Made by a program: the position numbers and the translations under genes | Notes under the pieces: model-generated | Told to the model about the DNA's origin: nothing | Seen by the model: the letters and a program-made list of their open reading frames with translations, nothing else | Databases searched by the model: none | Part shown: positions 1 to 11,068 of the stretch, in pieces | Position numbering within the stretch: the stretch's first letter is position 1 | Layout: each line of letters begins with the position of its first letter | Assembly: GCF_018100985.1 (NCBI RefSeq) | Contig: NZ_JAGJEI010000002.1 | Location: 343,427-407,426 of the forward strand | Direction of reading: 5' to 3' | DNA length: 64,000 bases | Origin: Pseudoalteromonas sp. MMG007 | Lineage (GTDB): Bacteria > Pseudomonadota > Gammaproteobacteria > Enterobacterales > Alteromonadaceae

Positions 1-1118
<1,118 letters not shown>

Positions 1119-4100
1119 TTATTGCGCTTGAACACGAAGTTCTGCGCTACTGCGAGCGCGATGCCCGAGTAAACTTTTTACATCACTTGATTTTGGTTTA
1201 ACTAGCTTGAACATAGGTAAATACAATTCAAAGTTAGCTAAAATGGTTTCTGCACGGCACGAGCCTGTCAGCTCTAAATGCTCGGCAATTAAGCCGCGTA
1301 AATGCTCTTGGTGCGAACTTAAATCATCAAGTGTTACAACTTCAACAAGCTCCGGGTTGATGCGTTTTTCAAAGTCATTTCGCTCATCTAAAATATAAGC
1401 AAAACCACCTGTCATACCTGCGCCAAAGTTAACGCCAATATTACCAAGTACACACACAACGCCGCCGGTCATGTATTCACAGCCATTGTCGCCTACACCT
1501 TCTACAACCGCTTGTACACCTGAGTTACGAACAGCAAAACGCTCACCTGCGCAGCCTGCAGCAAATAATTTTCCGCCCGTAGCGCCGTACAAACATGTAT
1601 TGCCTGCAATAGTCGCTTTATGACTTTCAAACGATGAGCCAAGTGGTGGGCGAATAACAAGCTTACCGCCAGCCATGCCTTTACCAACATAGTCGTTTGC
1701 ATCGCCTATTAACGTCATTTCTAGGCCACCCGCATTCCAAACACCAAATGATTGCCCTGCAGTACCATGTAGCTCAATTGCAATAGGATCTGCGGCCATA
1801 CCTTGGTTACCGTGTTTAGAAGCAATATAGCCAGATAGCATTGCCCCAACTGAGCGGTCTGTATTACATATACGGCTCACGAGCGAGATACCTGATGAAG
1901 TATCAATCGCCTGCTGTGCTTTACCTAATAACGTTTCATTTAACTCACCTAAATAATGAGAGCTATTTGGTGCGCTACAAAATAACGTTTCGCCCGTTGG
2001 GTTATTAGGCTGAGCAATCACAGATGATAAATCTATTTTCTTTTGCTTAGCTGTTTTACCTTCAATCGCTTCAAGTAAATCTAAACGACCGATTAAATCA
2101 GTTAAGTTTGCAACACCTAAGCTTGCCATGATCTCGCGTGCTTCTTGCGCTATAAACTTAAAGTAGTTCATCGCCATTTCTGGTAAGCCATGGTAGTGCT
2201 TTTGACGAAGCGTTTCGTCTTGCGTTGCTACGCCGGTTGCACAGTTATTTAAGTGACAAATCCTAAGGTATTTACACCCTAACGCCACCATTGGGCCGGT
2301 ACCAAAACCAAAGCTTTCGGCACCTAAAATAGCCGCTTTAATAATGTCTAAACCTGTTTTTAAGCCGCCATCTGTTTGCAGACGAATACGATGACGAAGG
2401 CCATTTTCAACAAGTGCTTGTTGAGTTTCAGCAAGGCCAAGCTCCCATGGGCTACCTGCATATTTTACAGACGTAAGCGGGCTTGCGCCTGTGCCACCGT
2501 CGTAACCCGAAATAGTAATTAAATCAGCGTATGCTTTAGCTACACCCGTAGCAATTGTGCCCACGCCAGGCTCCGACACTAACTTAACCGAAATCATCGC
2601 TTCAGGATTTACTTGTTTTAAATCGAATATTAGCTGAGCTAAATCCTCAATCGAGTAAATGTCGTGATGCGGTGGTGGTGATATTAGTGTTACGCCCGGA
2701 ACTGAATAACGAAGTTTAGCAATATAAGGCGTTACTTTTTCACCCGGTAGTTGTCCACCTTCACCAGGCTTAGCACCCTGCGCCACTTTGATTTGAATTA
2801 CGTCGGCATTACGAAGATAATGCGGCGTTACACCAAATCGTCCAGAAGCAACTTGCTTAATTCGTGAGTTTTTCTCAGTGCCAAAACGTAATTTATCTTC
2901 ACCGCCTTCACCAGAGTTTGAACAACCACCTAAGCGGTTCATCGCAATAGCTAACGCTTCATGCGCTTCTGGCGAGAGTGCACCAATACTCATTGCTGCT
3001 GAATCAAAACGTTTATATAGGTTTTCAGCTGGCTCTACATCATCAACGTTGATGCCCTTTTCAGGTAATTTAAGCGCTAACATATCGCGCAAAGTAGCTA
3101 TTGGACGATTATTAACTAAATTTGCGTAAGCACCGTAGTCTTTATAATCTCCAGAGCGTACTGCTTTTTGCAGCGTTTGAATTACATCTGGGTTATAAGC
3201 ATGGTACTCACCACCGTGCACATATTTTAATAAACCACCATGGCTTAGTAGCTTACGCTTACTAAATGCAAGTTTATGTAGCTTTTGCTGATCACTATCA
3301 AAATCACTAAAACACGCCCCCTTAATACGACTTGCAACCCCTTTAAAGCACATCTCAACCATAGAGTCAGATAAGCCAACCGCTTCAAACAGCATTGAAC
3401 AACGGTACGATGCAATTGTACTGATGCCCATTTTAGACATTATTTTGTATAAGCCTTTATTAATGGCTTTACGGTATGAAAGTGTTACTTCGCAGTACGA
3501 TTTTTCAATCACTTTACTGTCGCTCATCGCAACGAGTGACTCGTACGCAAGGTATGGGTAAATCGCTGTTGCGCCAAAGCCAAGTAGTACGGCAAATTGG
3601 TGTGCATCGCGAACGCTACCTGTTTCAATGATAATGTTAGATTCGCAGCGAAGATTTGTATCCACAAGACGCTTTTGTACTGCACCTACCGCCATAGCAG
3701 CAGGAATAGGTAGTTGGCTCTCGCTAAAGTTGCGGTCTGACAAAATAAGCATGACACAACCCGCTGCGGCTTTTTCTTGTGCCGAATCACAAATTCGCGC
3801 TACTGCCTTTTCTAAGCCCTCTTCGGCTGTGTATGTAATATCGATTTTGCAGTAGCTGTAGTGCTCGTCATCAGCATTAAGTAACTGCTGCATGTCTGCG
3901 TACATTAAAATAGGCGTATCGAACTGTAAACGCTTAGCGTGGCCTGTTGTTTCGTTGAATACATTTTGCTCACTACCAATACAAGTAGCAAGTGACATTA
4001 CGTGGTTTTCACGTAACGGATCGATAGGCGGGTTAGTTACTTGCGCAAACTTTTGACGGAAGTAATCGTAAAGTGAACGATGCCCTTCGCTTAAAACAGC

Positions 4101-5576
4101 AAATGGCGTGTCGTCACCCATTGAGCCTGTCGCTTCTTGGCCGTTTTCACCCATTACACGAATAACACTATCAAGCTCTTCATTCGTGTAGCCAAACATT
4201 TTTTGGTACTTAGCAAGCGTTTCATCATCAAATGAGCGATTACCCGCATCTTGCTCAGTAAGTTCTTCAAATGGTGTTAAACGTTTAACGTTTTCTTCAA
4301 GCCATGACTTGTAAGGATGACGTGATTTTAAATCTTGGTCGATTTCATCTGAATGCCAGATTTTACCAAGTTTAGTATCAATTACTAATAGCTCACCTGG
4401 GCCAACACGGCCTTTTTCGACTACTTCATCGGCGGTGTAATCCCAAATGCCCACTTCTGAAGCAAGCGTAATAAAACCATCTTGTGTAATAACATAGCGT
4501 GCTGGGCGAAGGCCATTTCGGTCAAGGTTACATGCTGCAAAGCGACCATCGGACATAACAATACCCGCAGGGCCGTCCCATGGTTCCATGTGCATAGAGT
4601 TAAAGTCATAAAATGCGCGTAAATCATCATCCATTGCACGGTTTTTTTGCCATGCAGGCGGCACTAGCATGCGCATAGCACGGAATAAATCCATACCACC
4701 GGCTAAAAACAACTCAAGCATGTTATCTAGGCTTGATGAATCAGAGCCAGTTTCGTTTACAAATGGCGCTGCACTTTGTAAATCAGGAATAAGTGGCGAT
4801 GAAAACTTATATGAGCGAGCTCGTGCCCATTGACGGTTACCCTCAATCGTATTTATTTCACCATTATGCGCTAAATACCTAAACGGTTGCGCTAAAGGCC
4901 AACGCGGCTGAGTATTAGTAGAAAAACGCTGATGAAAAACACAAATAGCGCTGGTCATGCGAATGTCGGCTAAATCTAAATAAAAGTTAGGCAAATCTGC
5001 AGGCATCATAAGGCCTTTATAGATAGTGACTAACCCAGATAAACTTGCAATATAAAATGACTCATCTTGCGCTAAACGCTTTTCTGCACGACGACGTGCT
5101 ACATATAATCGGCGTTCTAAATCTTTAGAGCGCCAGCCTTCAGGCGCACTAACAAAAATTTGCTCAAACCCTGGCAACTGCTGAGTAGCAATAGGACCTA
5201 GCATTGAAGGGTCGGTTGGCACTTCACGCCAGCCTAATATTTTAAGTGTTTCTTGTTCTAATTCTTCACATAAAACCTGTTTTGCAGCTTGTGCTAAAAC
5301 GGGATCTGAATTTAAGAAAACCATGCCTACGGCGTAATTTTTACCTAAGTGCCAATTATGTTCACTGGCAATAGCACGGAAAAAACTGTCAGGCTTTTGC
5401 AGTAATAAACCACAGCCGTCACCAGTTTTACCATCGGCAGAAATACCACCACGATGCTGCATGCGATCAAGCCCAGTTATGGCTGTACGTATAAGCCTAT
5501 GACTAGCCTGACCATTAACTTGGGCTATTAAGCCAAAGCCACAATTATCTTTTTCTAATTTTGAGTCGTATAACAT
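1119..5576 (-). CDS. gltB: Glutamate synthase large subunit
   Basis: Converts glutamine and 2-oxoglutarate to two glutamates with GltD. The N-terminal class II glutaminase domain begins at the NCGFGL motif, whose Cys12 should become the N-terminal nucleophile after removal of an 11-residue propeptide. The central and FMN-binding synthase domains follow. A [3Fe-4S] cluster motif [12 protein letters not shown] is visible at roughly residue 1155, and a Gly-rich GXGXG helix domain ends the protein. I place the start at the ATG at 5576, because AAGGGGAGGGG stands directly before it. A longer reading from 5597 would add seven residues that include the ribosome binding site itself. The length of 1485 residues is normal. 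ArgR-like and LiuR-like sites lie upstream. Confidence 0.97.
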   Translation of the reverse strand: MLYDSKLEKDNCGFGLIAQVNGQASHRLIRTAITGLDRMQHRGGISADGKTGDGCGLLLQKPDSFFRAIASEHNWHLGKNYAVGMVFLNSDPVLAQAAKQVLCEELEQETLKILGWREVPTDPSMLGPIATQQLPGFEQIFVSAPEGWRSKDLERRLYVARRRAEKRLAQDESFYIASLSGLVTIYKGLMMPADLPNFYLDLADIRMTSAICVFHQRFSTNTQPRWPLAQPFRYLAHNGEINTIEGNRQWARARSYKFSSPLIPDLQSAAPFVNETGSDSSSLDNMLELFLAGGMDLFRAMRMLVPPAWQKNRAMDDDLRAFYDFNSMHMEPWDGPAGIVMSDGRFAACNLDRNGLRPARYVITQDGFITLASEVGIWDYTADEVVEKGRVGPGELLVIDTKLGKIWHSDEIDQDLKSRHPYKSWLEENVKRLTPFEELTEQDAGNRSFDDETLAKYQKMFGYTNEELDSVIRVMGENGQEATGSMGDDTPFAVLSEGHRSLYDYFRQKFAQVTNPPIDPLRENHVMSLATCIGSEQNVFNETTGHAKRLQFDTPILMYADMQQLLNADDEHYSYCKIDITYTAEEGLEKAVARICDSAQEKAAAGCVMLILSDRNFSESQLPIPAAMAVGAVQKRLVDTNLRCESNIIIETGSVRDAHQFAVLLGFGATAIYPYLAYESLVAMSDSKVIEKSYCEVTLSYRKAINKGLYKIMSKMGISTIASYRCSMLFEAVGLSDSMVEMCFKGVASRIKGACFSDFDSDQQKLHKLAFSKRKLLSHGGLLKYVHGGEYHAYNPDVIQTLQKAVRSGDYKDYGAYANLVNNRPIATLRDMLALKLPEKGINVDDVEPAENLYKRFDSAAMSIGALSPEAHEALAIAMNRLGGCSNSGEGGEDKLRFGTEKNSRIKQVASGRFGVTPHYLRNADVIQIKVAQGAKPGEGGQLPGEKVTPYIAKLRYSVPGVTLISPPPHHDIYSIEDLAQLIFDLKQVNPEAMISVKLVSEPGVGTIATGVAKAYADLITISGYDGGTGASPLTSVKYAGSPWELGLAETQQALVENGLRHRIRLQTDGGLKTGLDIIKAAILGAESFGFGTGPMVALGCKYLRICHLNNCATGVATQDETLRQKHYHGLPEMAMNYFKFIAQEAREIMASLGVANLTDLIGRLDLLEAIEGKTAKQKKIDLSSVIAQPNNPTGETLFCSAPNSSHYLGELNETLLGKAQQAIDTSSGISLVSRICNTDRSVGAMLSGYIASKHGNQGMAADPIAIELHGTAGQSFGVWNAGGLEMTLIGDANDYVGKGMAGGKLVIRPPLGSSFESHKATIAGNTCLYGATGGKLFAAGCAGERFAVRNSGVQAVVEGVGDNGCEYMTGGVVCVLGNIGVNFGAGMTGGFAYILDERNDFEKRINPELVEVVTLDDLSSHQEHLRGLIAEHLELTGSCRAETILANFELYLPMFKLVKPKSSDVKSLLGHRARSSAELRVQAQ

Positions 5577-5677
5577 AGACCCCTCCCCTTGCTGCACTGT
5601 TAACGTGAATGAACTGCTCGACGATTTGCTAACAGACGCACAAAACTAGCCTCTATAGTAAATAGAGTCAATATTAT

Positions 5678-5713
5678 TTTGAATACATATTCACATTCTT
5701 GAATATTTCTCAC
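5678..5713. promoter_or_regulatory. Candidate tandem ArgR boxes upstream of gltB
   Basis: TGAATACATATTCA (5680-5693) fits the ARG-box core TNAAT-N4-ATTNA. A weaker copy beginning TGAAT follows at 5700-5713, with centres 20 bases apart, close to the usual ARG-box pairing. They lie about 100-135 bases upstream of the gltB start. ArgR control of gltBD is established in E. coli and Pseudomonas aeruginosa; its action here is an inference. Confidence 0.5.
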
Positions 5714-5837
5714 TTCAAGGCAAGATTTCTTTTGTACTTATAAGTTTTAACAATTAGCGCTTATTTGACCGCTATTTTTTCATGACACTGGTGTCAAGTT
5801 TAATATTTTGTAAAAACCAAGGACTGAAACACTTACA

Positions 5838-5855
5838 CCTTACGTAAACGTAAGG
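5838..5855. promoter_or_regulatory. LiuR-like palindrome upstream of gltB
   Basis: CCTTACGTAAACGTAAGG is a palindrome with perfect 8-base arms around a central AA. It resembles the TTTACGT-N2-ACGTAAA sites described for LiuR, a MerR-family regulator of branched-chain amino-acid breakdown. A related but degenerate copy precedes the leucine dehydrogenase gene at 50561. The identity of the regulator is an inference. Confidence 0.45.
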
Positions 5856-5866
5856 CGATATCGGAT

Positions 5867-5880
5867 TGAATAAATATTCA
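5867..5880. promoter_or_regulatory. Third ArgR-like palindrome
   Basis: TGAATAAATATTCA matches the ARG-box core on both arms and is the best single match in the region. It lies 12 bases beyond the LiuR-like palindrome and about 290 bases from gltB. It has only a weak partner, with an ATTCA right half ending at 5899. It may serve gltB from a distance. Confidence 0.4.
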
Positions 5881-6360
5881 CTACCGAACAGTTGATTCAG
5901 TTAACATTTAGATAGTTTTATTAGTTAAGTTGAATTTTGCAGATTAAGATCTCTATTTTTGTAGTTTCATTAGTATAGTTATTACTATTTATGTCAATTT
6001 TTTATGCTTTTTGTGAATTTTTATCTACTTAATTACAGTCTTTGTAAGACGTTATCCAATAAATAGGAAGTCGGAGGGGCAATTCATTGCTCCACGGATA
6101 CACTTTTCGGCAAAAATACTCTAAAAAGGTTTAATTCAAACCTTTAATGATAGCTTCTTGTTTTGGTCAACGTGGTAAGTAAAAAACCAAGTGGATTAAT
6201 GATGTGGACATGAGTGGGTCATATGATTTAAATACAACTAGAACACCGCATTTTGAAAGAGTTTAATTAATCGCTTCAATTTTAAAATTTAGGGTTTACG
6301 ACTTTAAGCAAAAATAGGTGGTTGAATAAATGATAGTTATGAAGGGTAGTTTATAAACAA

Positions 6361-6387
6361 CAAGGCCACATAAAATACGTGGCCTTG
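6361..6387 (-). terminator. Terminator after grxD
   Basis: CAAGGCCAC pairs perfectly with GTGGCCTTG around a 9-base loop, 29 bases downstream of the grxD stop. Confidence 0.7.
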
Positions 6388-6415
6388 TAATAGTATCTCA
6401 AAGCTTGAGTAAAAT

Positions 6416-6754
6416 TTACTCTGCGTCAGCTTCTTTATATTTAGCTGCAGTCTCTGCAACTAGCGGCTGTAACTCACCGCGTTGGAACATTTCGATAATA
6501 ATGTCACAACCACCTACTAACTCGCCTTCTACCCATAGTTGTGGGAACGTAGGCCAATTTGCGTATGCTGGAAGTTCAGCACGAATATCTGGATTAAGTA
6601 AAATATCAACATATGCAAATGGTTCGCCACACGACATTAGAGCTTGTGACGCTTGTGAAGAAAAACCACAATTTGGTAATTTAGGTGACCCTTTCATGTA
6701 AAGGATTATTGGGTTTTCTGAAATCTGCTGTTTAATTTTATCAATGGTTTCCAT
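6416..6754 (-). CDS. grxD: Monothiol glutaredoxin Grx4
   Basis: A 112-residue monothiol glutaredoxin, the usual size. The active-site motif CGFS sits at about residues 29-32, preceded by the YMKGSPKLPN segment that binds glutathione and positions a shared [2Fe-2S] cluster. The later WPTFPQLW and GELVGGCDI motifs complete the thioredoxin fold. The family delivers Fe-S clusters and works with BolA proteins in iron sensing in the cytoplasm. It is transcribed away from sodB, and an IscR-like palindrome lies in the shared upstream region. The start is the ATG in METIDKIKQQ. Confidence 0.95.
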   Translation of the reverse strand: METIDKIKQQISENPIILYMKGSPKLPNCGFSSQASQALMSCGEPFAYVDILLNPDIRAELPAYANWPTFPQLWVEGELVGGCDIIIEMFQRGELQPLVAETAAKYKEADAE

Positions 6755-6891
6755 CTACAACCTCAAAATGACGATAGCTGAATATACCCAGGCCTTGAAA
6801 ATAAATCATTGTGGCCACAGATATATAACTTAAAATGGGCAAATAAAGCCGCAATTGAAATAGTCTTTAGCAATAGCATTGCTGTTTGCTA

Positions 6892-6916
6892 AAACTTGAG
6901 TAAAATACTCAACAAT
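6892..6916. promoter_or_regulatory. IscR-type palindrome between grxD and sodB
   Basis: TTGAGTAAAATACTCAA (6896-6912) is a perfect 7-base inverted repeat with a 3-base centre. With its flanks it follows the spacing of the E. coli type 1 IscR site (YYGACTR-WWW-YAGTCRR with outer C/G and AT-rich ends), apart from a symmetric C to G change in the GACT half-sites. It lies about 110 bases before the sodB start. The assignment is an inference. Confidence 0.4.
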
Positions 6917-7021
6917 TATAGTAACACTATATTCCCGGTTGGTATAGGTAAGTGGCCTGTTTGTACAGGTATTACGTATAACCAAACGGATTATCAACCA
7001 AAAGAAGATGGAGATAGAAAA

Positions 7022-7603
7022 ATGGCATTTGAACTACCGTCACTACCATATGCAATCGATGCACTTGAGCCACATATTTCAAAAGAAACGCTAGAGTTTC
7101 ACCACGGTAAGCACCACAACACTTATGTTGTTAAACTTAACGGTTTAATTCCTGGTACTGAGTTTGAAAACAAATCTCTAGAAGAAATCGTATGTTCTTC
7201 AGAAGGCGGCGTATTTAACAACGCAGCACAAATCTGGAACCACACTTTCTACTGGAACAGCCTATCTCCAAATGGCGGCGGCGAGCCAACTGGTGCAGTT
7301 GCTGATGCAATCAACGCTAAATGGGGCTCTTTTGATGCGTTTAAAGATGCATTAAATGATAAAGCAGTTAATAACTTCGGTTCTAGCTGGACTTGGTTAG
7401 TTAAACTTGCTGACGGTTCATTAGATATCGTAAATACGTCTAACGCAGCGACTCCATTAACAGATGAAGGTGTTACTCCAATCCTAACTGTGGATTTATG
7501 GGAACATGCTTACTACATCGATTACCGTAACGTGCGTCCAGATTACCTTAAAGGTTTCTGGTCACTAGTTAACTGGGAATTTGCAAACGCAAACTTCGCT
7601 TAA
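7022..7603 (+). CDS. sodB: Superoxide dismutase [Fe]
   Basis: Converts superoxide to oxygen and hydrogen peroxide in the cytoplasm. The 193 residues match the usual FeSOD length. Metal ligands are visible: His in [12 protein letters not shown], His in IWNHTFYW, and Asp and His in [14 protein letters not shown]-type iron-enzyme features include [11 protein letters not shown]. The reading frame is open further upstream to 6896, but the family start [10 protein letters not shown] and a GGAG about 9 bases before the ATG fix the start at 7022. It is monocistronic, with a strong terminator after it. Confidence 0.96.
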   Translation: MAFELPSLPYAIDALEPHISKETLEFHHGKHHNTYVVKLNGLIPGTEFENKSLEEIVCSSEGGVFNNAAQIWNHTFYWNSLSPNGGGEPTGAVADAINAKWGSFDAFKDALNDKAVNNFGSSWTWLVKLADGSLDIVNTSNAATPLTDEGVTPILTVDLWEHAYYIDYRNVRPDYLKGFWSLVNWEFANANFA

Positions 7604-7623
7604 TTAGCGCTTTTAGCTAATTT

Positions 7624-7648
7624 AAAAAGACGCTTAGGCGTCTTTTTT
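7624..7648 (+). terminator. Terminator after sodB
   Basis: AGACGC pairs with GCGTCT around TTAG, flanked by A and T runs, 20 bases after the sodB stop. Confidence 0.85.
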
Positions 7649-7811
7649 TATGCTCAATTTTCAACAAAAGTGGTGTTATACGACGGCAGTTCGTTAATTG
7701 GTCAACATGATCTTTTTTCACTTAAATTTTTAATTTTATTGCACAAAAATACGAAACAATGACTAAACTTTAAAAAGTAAGCACCTTTTTTAGCGGGTTT
7801 CGGAGGTTATT

Positions 7812-9734
7812 ATGACGATTTTTGAGCATTACCAAGCACGATACGAAGCGGCACAAGAAGAAGAGTACAGTATTAGCGAATTCCTTGAAATTTGTAAAAC
7901 TGATAAGTCTGCCTACGCTAGCGCACCAGAGCGCTTACTTATGGCTATTGGCGAACCCCAAATGGTTGATACTGCAACGGATGCACGATTAAGCCGATTG
8001 TTTTCCAATAGAGTAGTAGCACGCTACCCCGCCTTTGAAGATTTTTATGGAATGGAAGACGCTATTGAACAAATAGTGTCTTATTTAAAACATGCAGCCC
8101 AAGGGCTTGAAGAGTGTAAACAAGTACTTTATTTGCTCGGCCCTGTTGGCGGCGGTAAATCATCTATTGCTGAAAAACTAAAATACCTAATGCAACAAGT
8201 GCCTATATATTCTATAAAAGGCTCACCAGTTAACGACCACCCTTTATCTTTATTTGATGCGGTAGAAGATGCTAGCGTCCTTGAGCAAGAATACGGCATT
8301 AAACCCCGCTATTTAAAAACGATTATGTCACCTTGGGCTGGCAAACGATTAAAAGAATTTAACGGCGATATTAGCCAATTTAGAGTAGTAAAACGCTACC
8401 CCTCTATTTTAAACCAAATTGGTATTGCCAAAACCGAGCCTGGTGATGAAAACAATCAAGATATTTCTGCATTGGTTGGTAAAGTAGATATTCGCCAACT
8501 TGAGCATTTTGCGCAAAACGATCCTGATGCATACGCTTATTCGGGTTCATTATGCCTTGCAAACCAAGGCTTAATGGAATTTGTAGAGATGTTTAAAGCG
8601 CCTATCAAAGTGCTACACCCTTTACTCACCGCTACTCAAGAGGGCAATTATAATGGAACCGAAGGCATTAGTGCACTGCCATTTAATGGCATGATCCTCG
8701 CCCACTCTAATGAATCTGAATGGCAAACGTTTAAAAATAATAAAAATAATGAAGCGTTTTTAGACCGCGTTTACATTGTAAAAGTGCCTTATTGCTTACG
8801 TGTAACCGAAGAAATTAAAATTTACGATAAATTACTAGAGCATAGCGAGCTTTACAATGCGCCATGTGCTCCGGGCACACTAAAAACACTGGCACAATTT
8901 ACCACGCTATCTCGATTAAAAGAGCCAGAGAACTCGAGTATTTATTCAAAAATGCGGGTATACGATGGTGAAACCTTAAAAGACACAGATCCTAAAGCAA
9001 AATCTTACCAAGAGTATCGCGACTACGCTGGCGTAGATGAAGGTATGACGGGGCTCTCTACCCGCTTTGCGTTTAAAATTTTGTCCCGTGTGTTTAACTT
9101 TGATACCACTGAAGTTGCAGCTAATCCTGTACATTTATTTTATGTACTAGAGCAACAAATTGAACGAGAGCAATTTAGTAGCGAAGTTGAAGAGCGCTAC
9201 TTAAGCTTTTTAAAAGGCTATTTAATTCCACAATATGTAGAATTTATTGGCAAAGAACTACAAACAGCCTATTTAGAGTCTTATTCTGAATACGGCCAAA
9301 ATATTTTTGACCGCTATGTTATTTATGCTGATTTTTGGATTCAAGACCAAGAATACCGTGACCCAGATACAGGCCAACTATTTGACCGTGAAGCACTTAA
9401 TGCAGAGCTTGAAAAAATTGAAAAATCAGCCGGTATTTCTAACCCTAAAGATTTTAGAAACGAAATAGTTAACTTTGTACTTCGCGCTCGTGCCCATAAC
9501 AACGGTAAAAACCCACTGTGGACCAGTTACGAAAAGTTACGCACTGTCATTGAGAAGAAAATGTTCTCAAATACAGAAGACTTACTACCCGTTATTTCGT
9601 TTAACACTAAAACATCAGCGGAAGATCAACAAAAACACGAAGACTTTGTAAACCGTATGGTCGAAAAAGGCTATACACAAAAACAAGTACGCTTGCTTTC
9701 TGAATGGTATTTACGAGTTAGAAAATCGCAATAG
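7812..9734 (+). CDS. yeaG: PrkA-type serine protein kinase / AAA+ protein YeaG
   Basis: A 640-residue PrkA/YeaG protein of normal length. The N-terminal AAA-like domain carries a Walker A motif, GPVGGGKSS, near residue 115. The C-terminal part corresponds to the PrkA kinase-like domain. In enterobacteria this gene is induced in stationary phase and nitrogen starvation and acts with YeaH and YcgB; its substrate is unclear. A very good ribosome binding site, CGGAGG, stands before the ATG. It is the first gene of a three-gene operon with yeaH (31 bases downstream) and ycgB. Confidence 0.93.
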   Translation: MTIFEHYQARYEAAQEEEYSISEFLEICKTDKSAYASAPERLLMAIGEPQMVDTATDARLSRLFSNRVVARYPAFEDFYGMEDAIEQIVSYLKHAAQGLEECKQVLYLLGPVGGGKSSIAEKLKYLMQQVPIYSIKGSPVNDHPLSLFDAVEDASVLEQEYGIKPRYLKTIMSPWAGKRLKEFNGDISQFRVVKRYPSILNQIGIAKTEPGDENNQDISALVGKVDIRQLEHFAQNDPDAYAYSGSLCLANQGLMEFVEMFKAPIKVLHPLLTATQEGNYNGTEGISALPFNGMILAHSNESEWQTFKNNKNNEAFLDRVYIVKVPYCLRVTEEIKIYDKLLEHSELYNAPCAPGTLKTLAQFTTLSRLKEPENSSIYSKMRVYDGETLKDTDPKAKSYQEYRDYAGVDEGMTGLSTRFAFKILSRVFNFDTTEVAANPVHLFYVLEQQIEREQFSSEVEERYLSFLKGYLIPQYVEFIGKELQTAYLESYSEYGQNIFDRYVIYADFWIQDQEYRDPDTGQLFDREALNAELEKIEKSAGISNPKDFRNEIVNFVLRARAHNNGKNPLWTSYEKLRTVIEKKMFSNTEDLLPVISFNTKTSAEDQQKHEDFVNRMVEKGYTQKQVRLLSEWYLRVRKSQ

Positions 9735-9765
9735 CCTTCATATTCGTAGTTTTTAGGAGGTCATT

Positions 9766-11049
9766 ATGGCGAATTTTATTGATAGGCGTTTAAACGGAAA
9801 AAACAAAAGTACGCTCAATCGCCAGCGCTTTATTAGGCGCTATAAAAAGCAAATTAAAGAAGCTGTGTCAGATGCAATAAACAAGCGAAGTGTCACCGAC
9901 TCAAGTTCTGGTGAAAGTATTTCTATTCCGCAGCGTGATATCAGCGAGCCTACCTTTCATCAAGGCAGAGGGGGAAATAGAGAGCAAATTCACCCGGGGA
10001 ATGATCAATTCTCTACGGGAGATAAAATTGAACGCCCTAAAAATGGCCAAGGTGGTGGTGCAGGAGATGGCGATGCGAGTGATTCTGGTGAGGGGCAAGA
10101 TGAGTTTGTATTTTCTATATCAAAAGATGAATACCTAGATTTACTATTTGAAGATTTAGAACTGCCGAATTTGCAAGAAAATCAACTTGATAAACTAGTA
10201 CAAATGAAAACGCATCGTGCTGGTTTTTGTAGTGATGGTATGCCCAGTAATATAGATATAGTGCGCTCACTTCAAGGCTCCCTAGCCCGAAGAGTCGCTA
10301 TGAGTGCGGGTAAAAAAAGGCGACTCGCAGAGCTTGAAGGGCAGCTTGCAATGGAGCTTGAGCAACCTCAAAGCGATAAAGCGGCTATTGCATTGCTGCA
10401 AGAGGATATTAACTTATTAAAACAACAAATTAAAAATGTGCCATTTATAGACAATTATGATTTGCGCTTTCGTAATTATGAAAAACGCCCTCACCCCACC
10501 AGCAAAGCGGTCATGTTTTGTATTATGGATGTATCTGGCTCTATGGACCAAGCCACAAAAGATATGGCTAAACGCTTTTATATTTTGCTGTATCAGTTTT
10601 TAACACGCAGCTATAAAGATATTGAGGTGGTATATATACGCCATCATACACAAGCAAAAGAAGTAGACGAGCAAGAGTTTTTTTATTCGCAAGAAACAGG
10701 TGGCACCATCGTTTCAAGTGCACTTAAGTTAATGAATGAAATAATAAAAGATCGTTACGACGCTGAGCAATGGAATATATATGCTGCACAAGCATCCGAT
10801 GGCGATAACTGGGCTGACGATACCCCTCACTGTGGGCAAATATTACGGAACAAGCTTTTAAAAGCTGTTAGGTATTTCGCCTATATTGAAATTACAACGC
10901 GTGCTCATCAAAGTCTATGGCGTGAATACGAAGGCATTACACAAAGCCACAAAAATTTTGCTATACAACACATTCAAGGTGTCCAAGACATTTACCCTAT
11001 ATTTAGGGAGCTATTTAAAAAGAGCCGCCAACAGCAAGGTACAGCATAA
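9766..11049 (+). CDS. yeaH: YeaH, von Willebrand A-like protein (UPF0229)
   Basis: A 427-residue protein of the UPF0229/YeaH family. The N-terminal third is charged and low-complexity, with a Gly/Asp-rich stretch around residues 85-110. The C-terminal half has a VWA-like fold with the MIDAS motif DVSGSMDQ near residue 255. A strong AGGAGG precedes the ATG at 9766. The family is always found between prkA and spoVR, and the three products are thought to act together in a stress response. The exact biochemical job is not known. Confidence 0.92.
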   Translation: MANFIDRRLNGKNKSTLNRQRFIRRYKKQIKEAVSDAINKRSVTDSSSGESISIPQRDISEPTFHQGRGGNREQIHPGNDQFSTGDKIERPKNGQGGGAGDGDASDSGEGQDEFVFSISKDEYLDLLFEDLELPNLQENQLDKLVQMKTHRAGFCSDGMPSNIDIVRSLQGSLARRVAMSAGKKRRLAELEGQLAMELEQPQSDKAAIALLQEDINLLKQQIKNVPFIDNYDLRFRNYEKRPHPTSKAVMFCIMDVSGSMDQATKDMAKRFYILLYQFLTRSYKDIEVVYIRHHTQAKEVDEQEFFYSQETGGTIVSSALKLMNEIIKDRYDAEQWNIYAAQASDGDNWADDTPHCGQILRNKLLKAVRYFAYIEITTRAHQSLWREYEGITQSHKNFAIQHIQGVQDIYPIFRELFKKSRQQQGTA

Positions 11050-11068
11050 GCCTAAGCGAGGTAATAAT

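Larger units (their letters stand above)
5577..6415. other. Long non-coding region upstream of gltBD
   Basis: About 840 bases without a credible gene. It holds the candidate ArgR and LiuR sites described separately and the grxD terminator at its right end. In the middle, around 6070-6145, are two adjacent imperfect hairpins: GGGGCAAT paired with ATTGCTCC, then AAAGGTTT paired with AAACCTTT around a 5-base loop at 6125-6145. These could belong to a small RNA or a leader, but no T-tract follows the second hairpin. Only ORFs of under ten codons were seen. Confidence 0.5.

Noticed and set aside
6404..6421. Second IscR-like palindrome at the end of grxD
   Set aside because: The GAGT and ACTC halves are 7 bases apart where 5 are needed, and it overlaps the grxD stop region.
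6896..7021. N-terminal extension of SodB
   Set aside because: The added 42 residues are unlike any FeSOD, and a ribosome binding site precedes the internal ATG at 7022.
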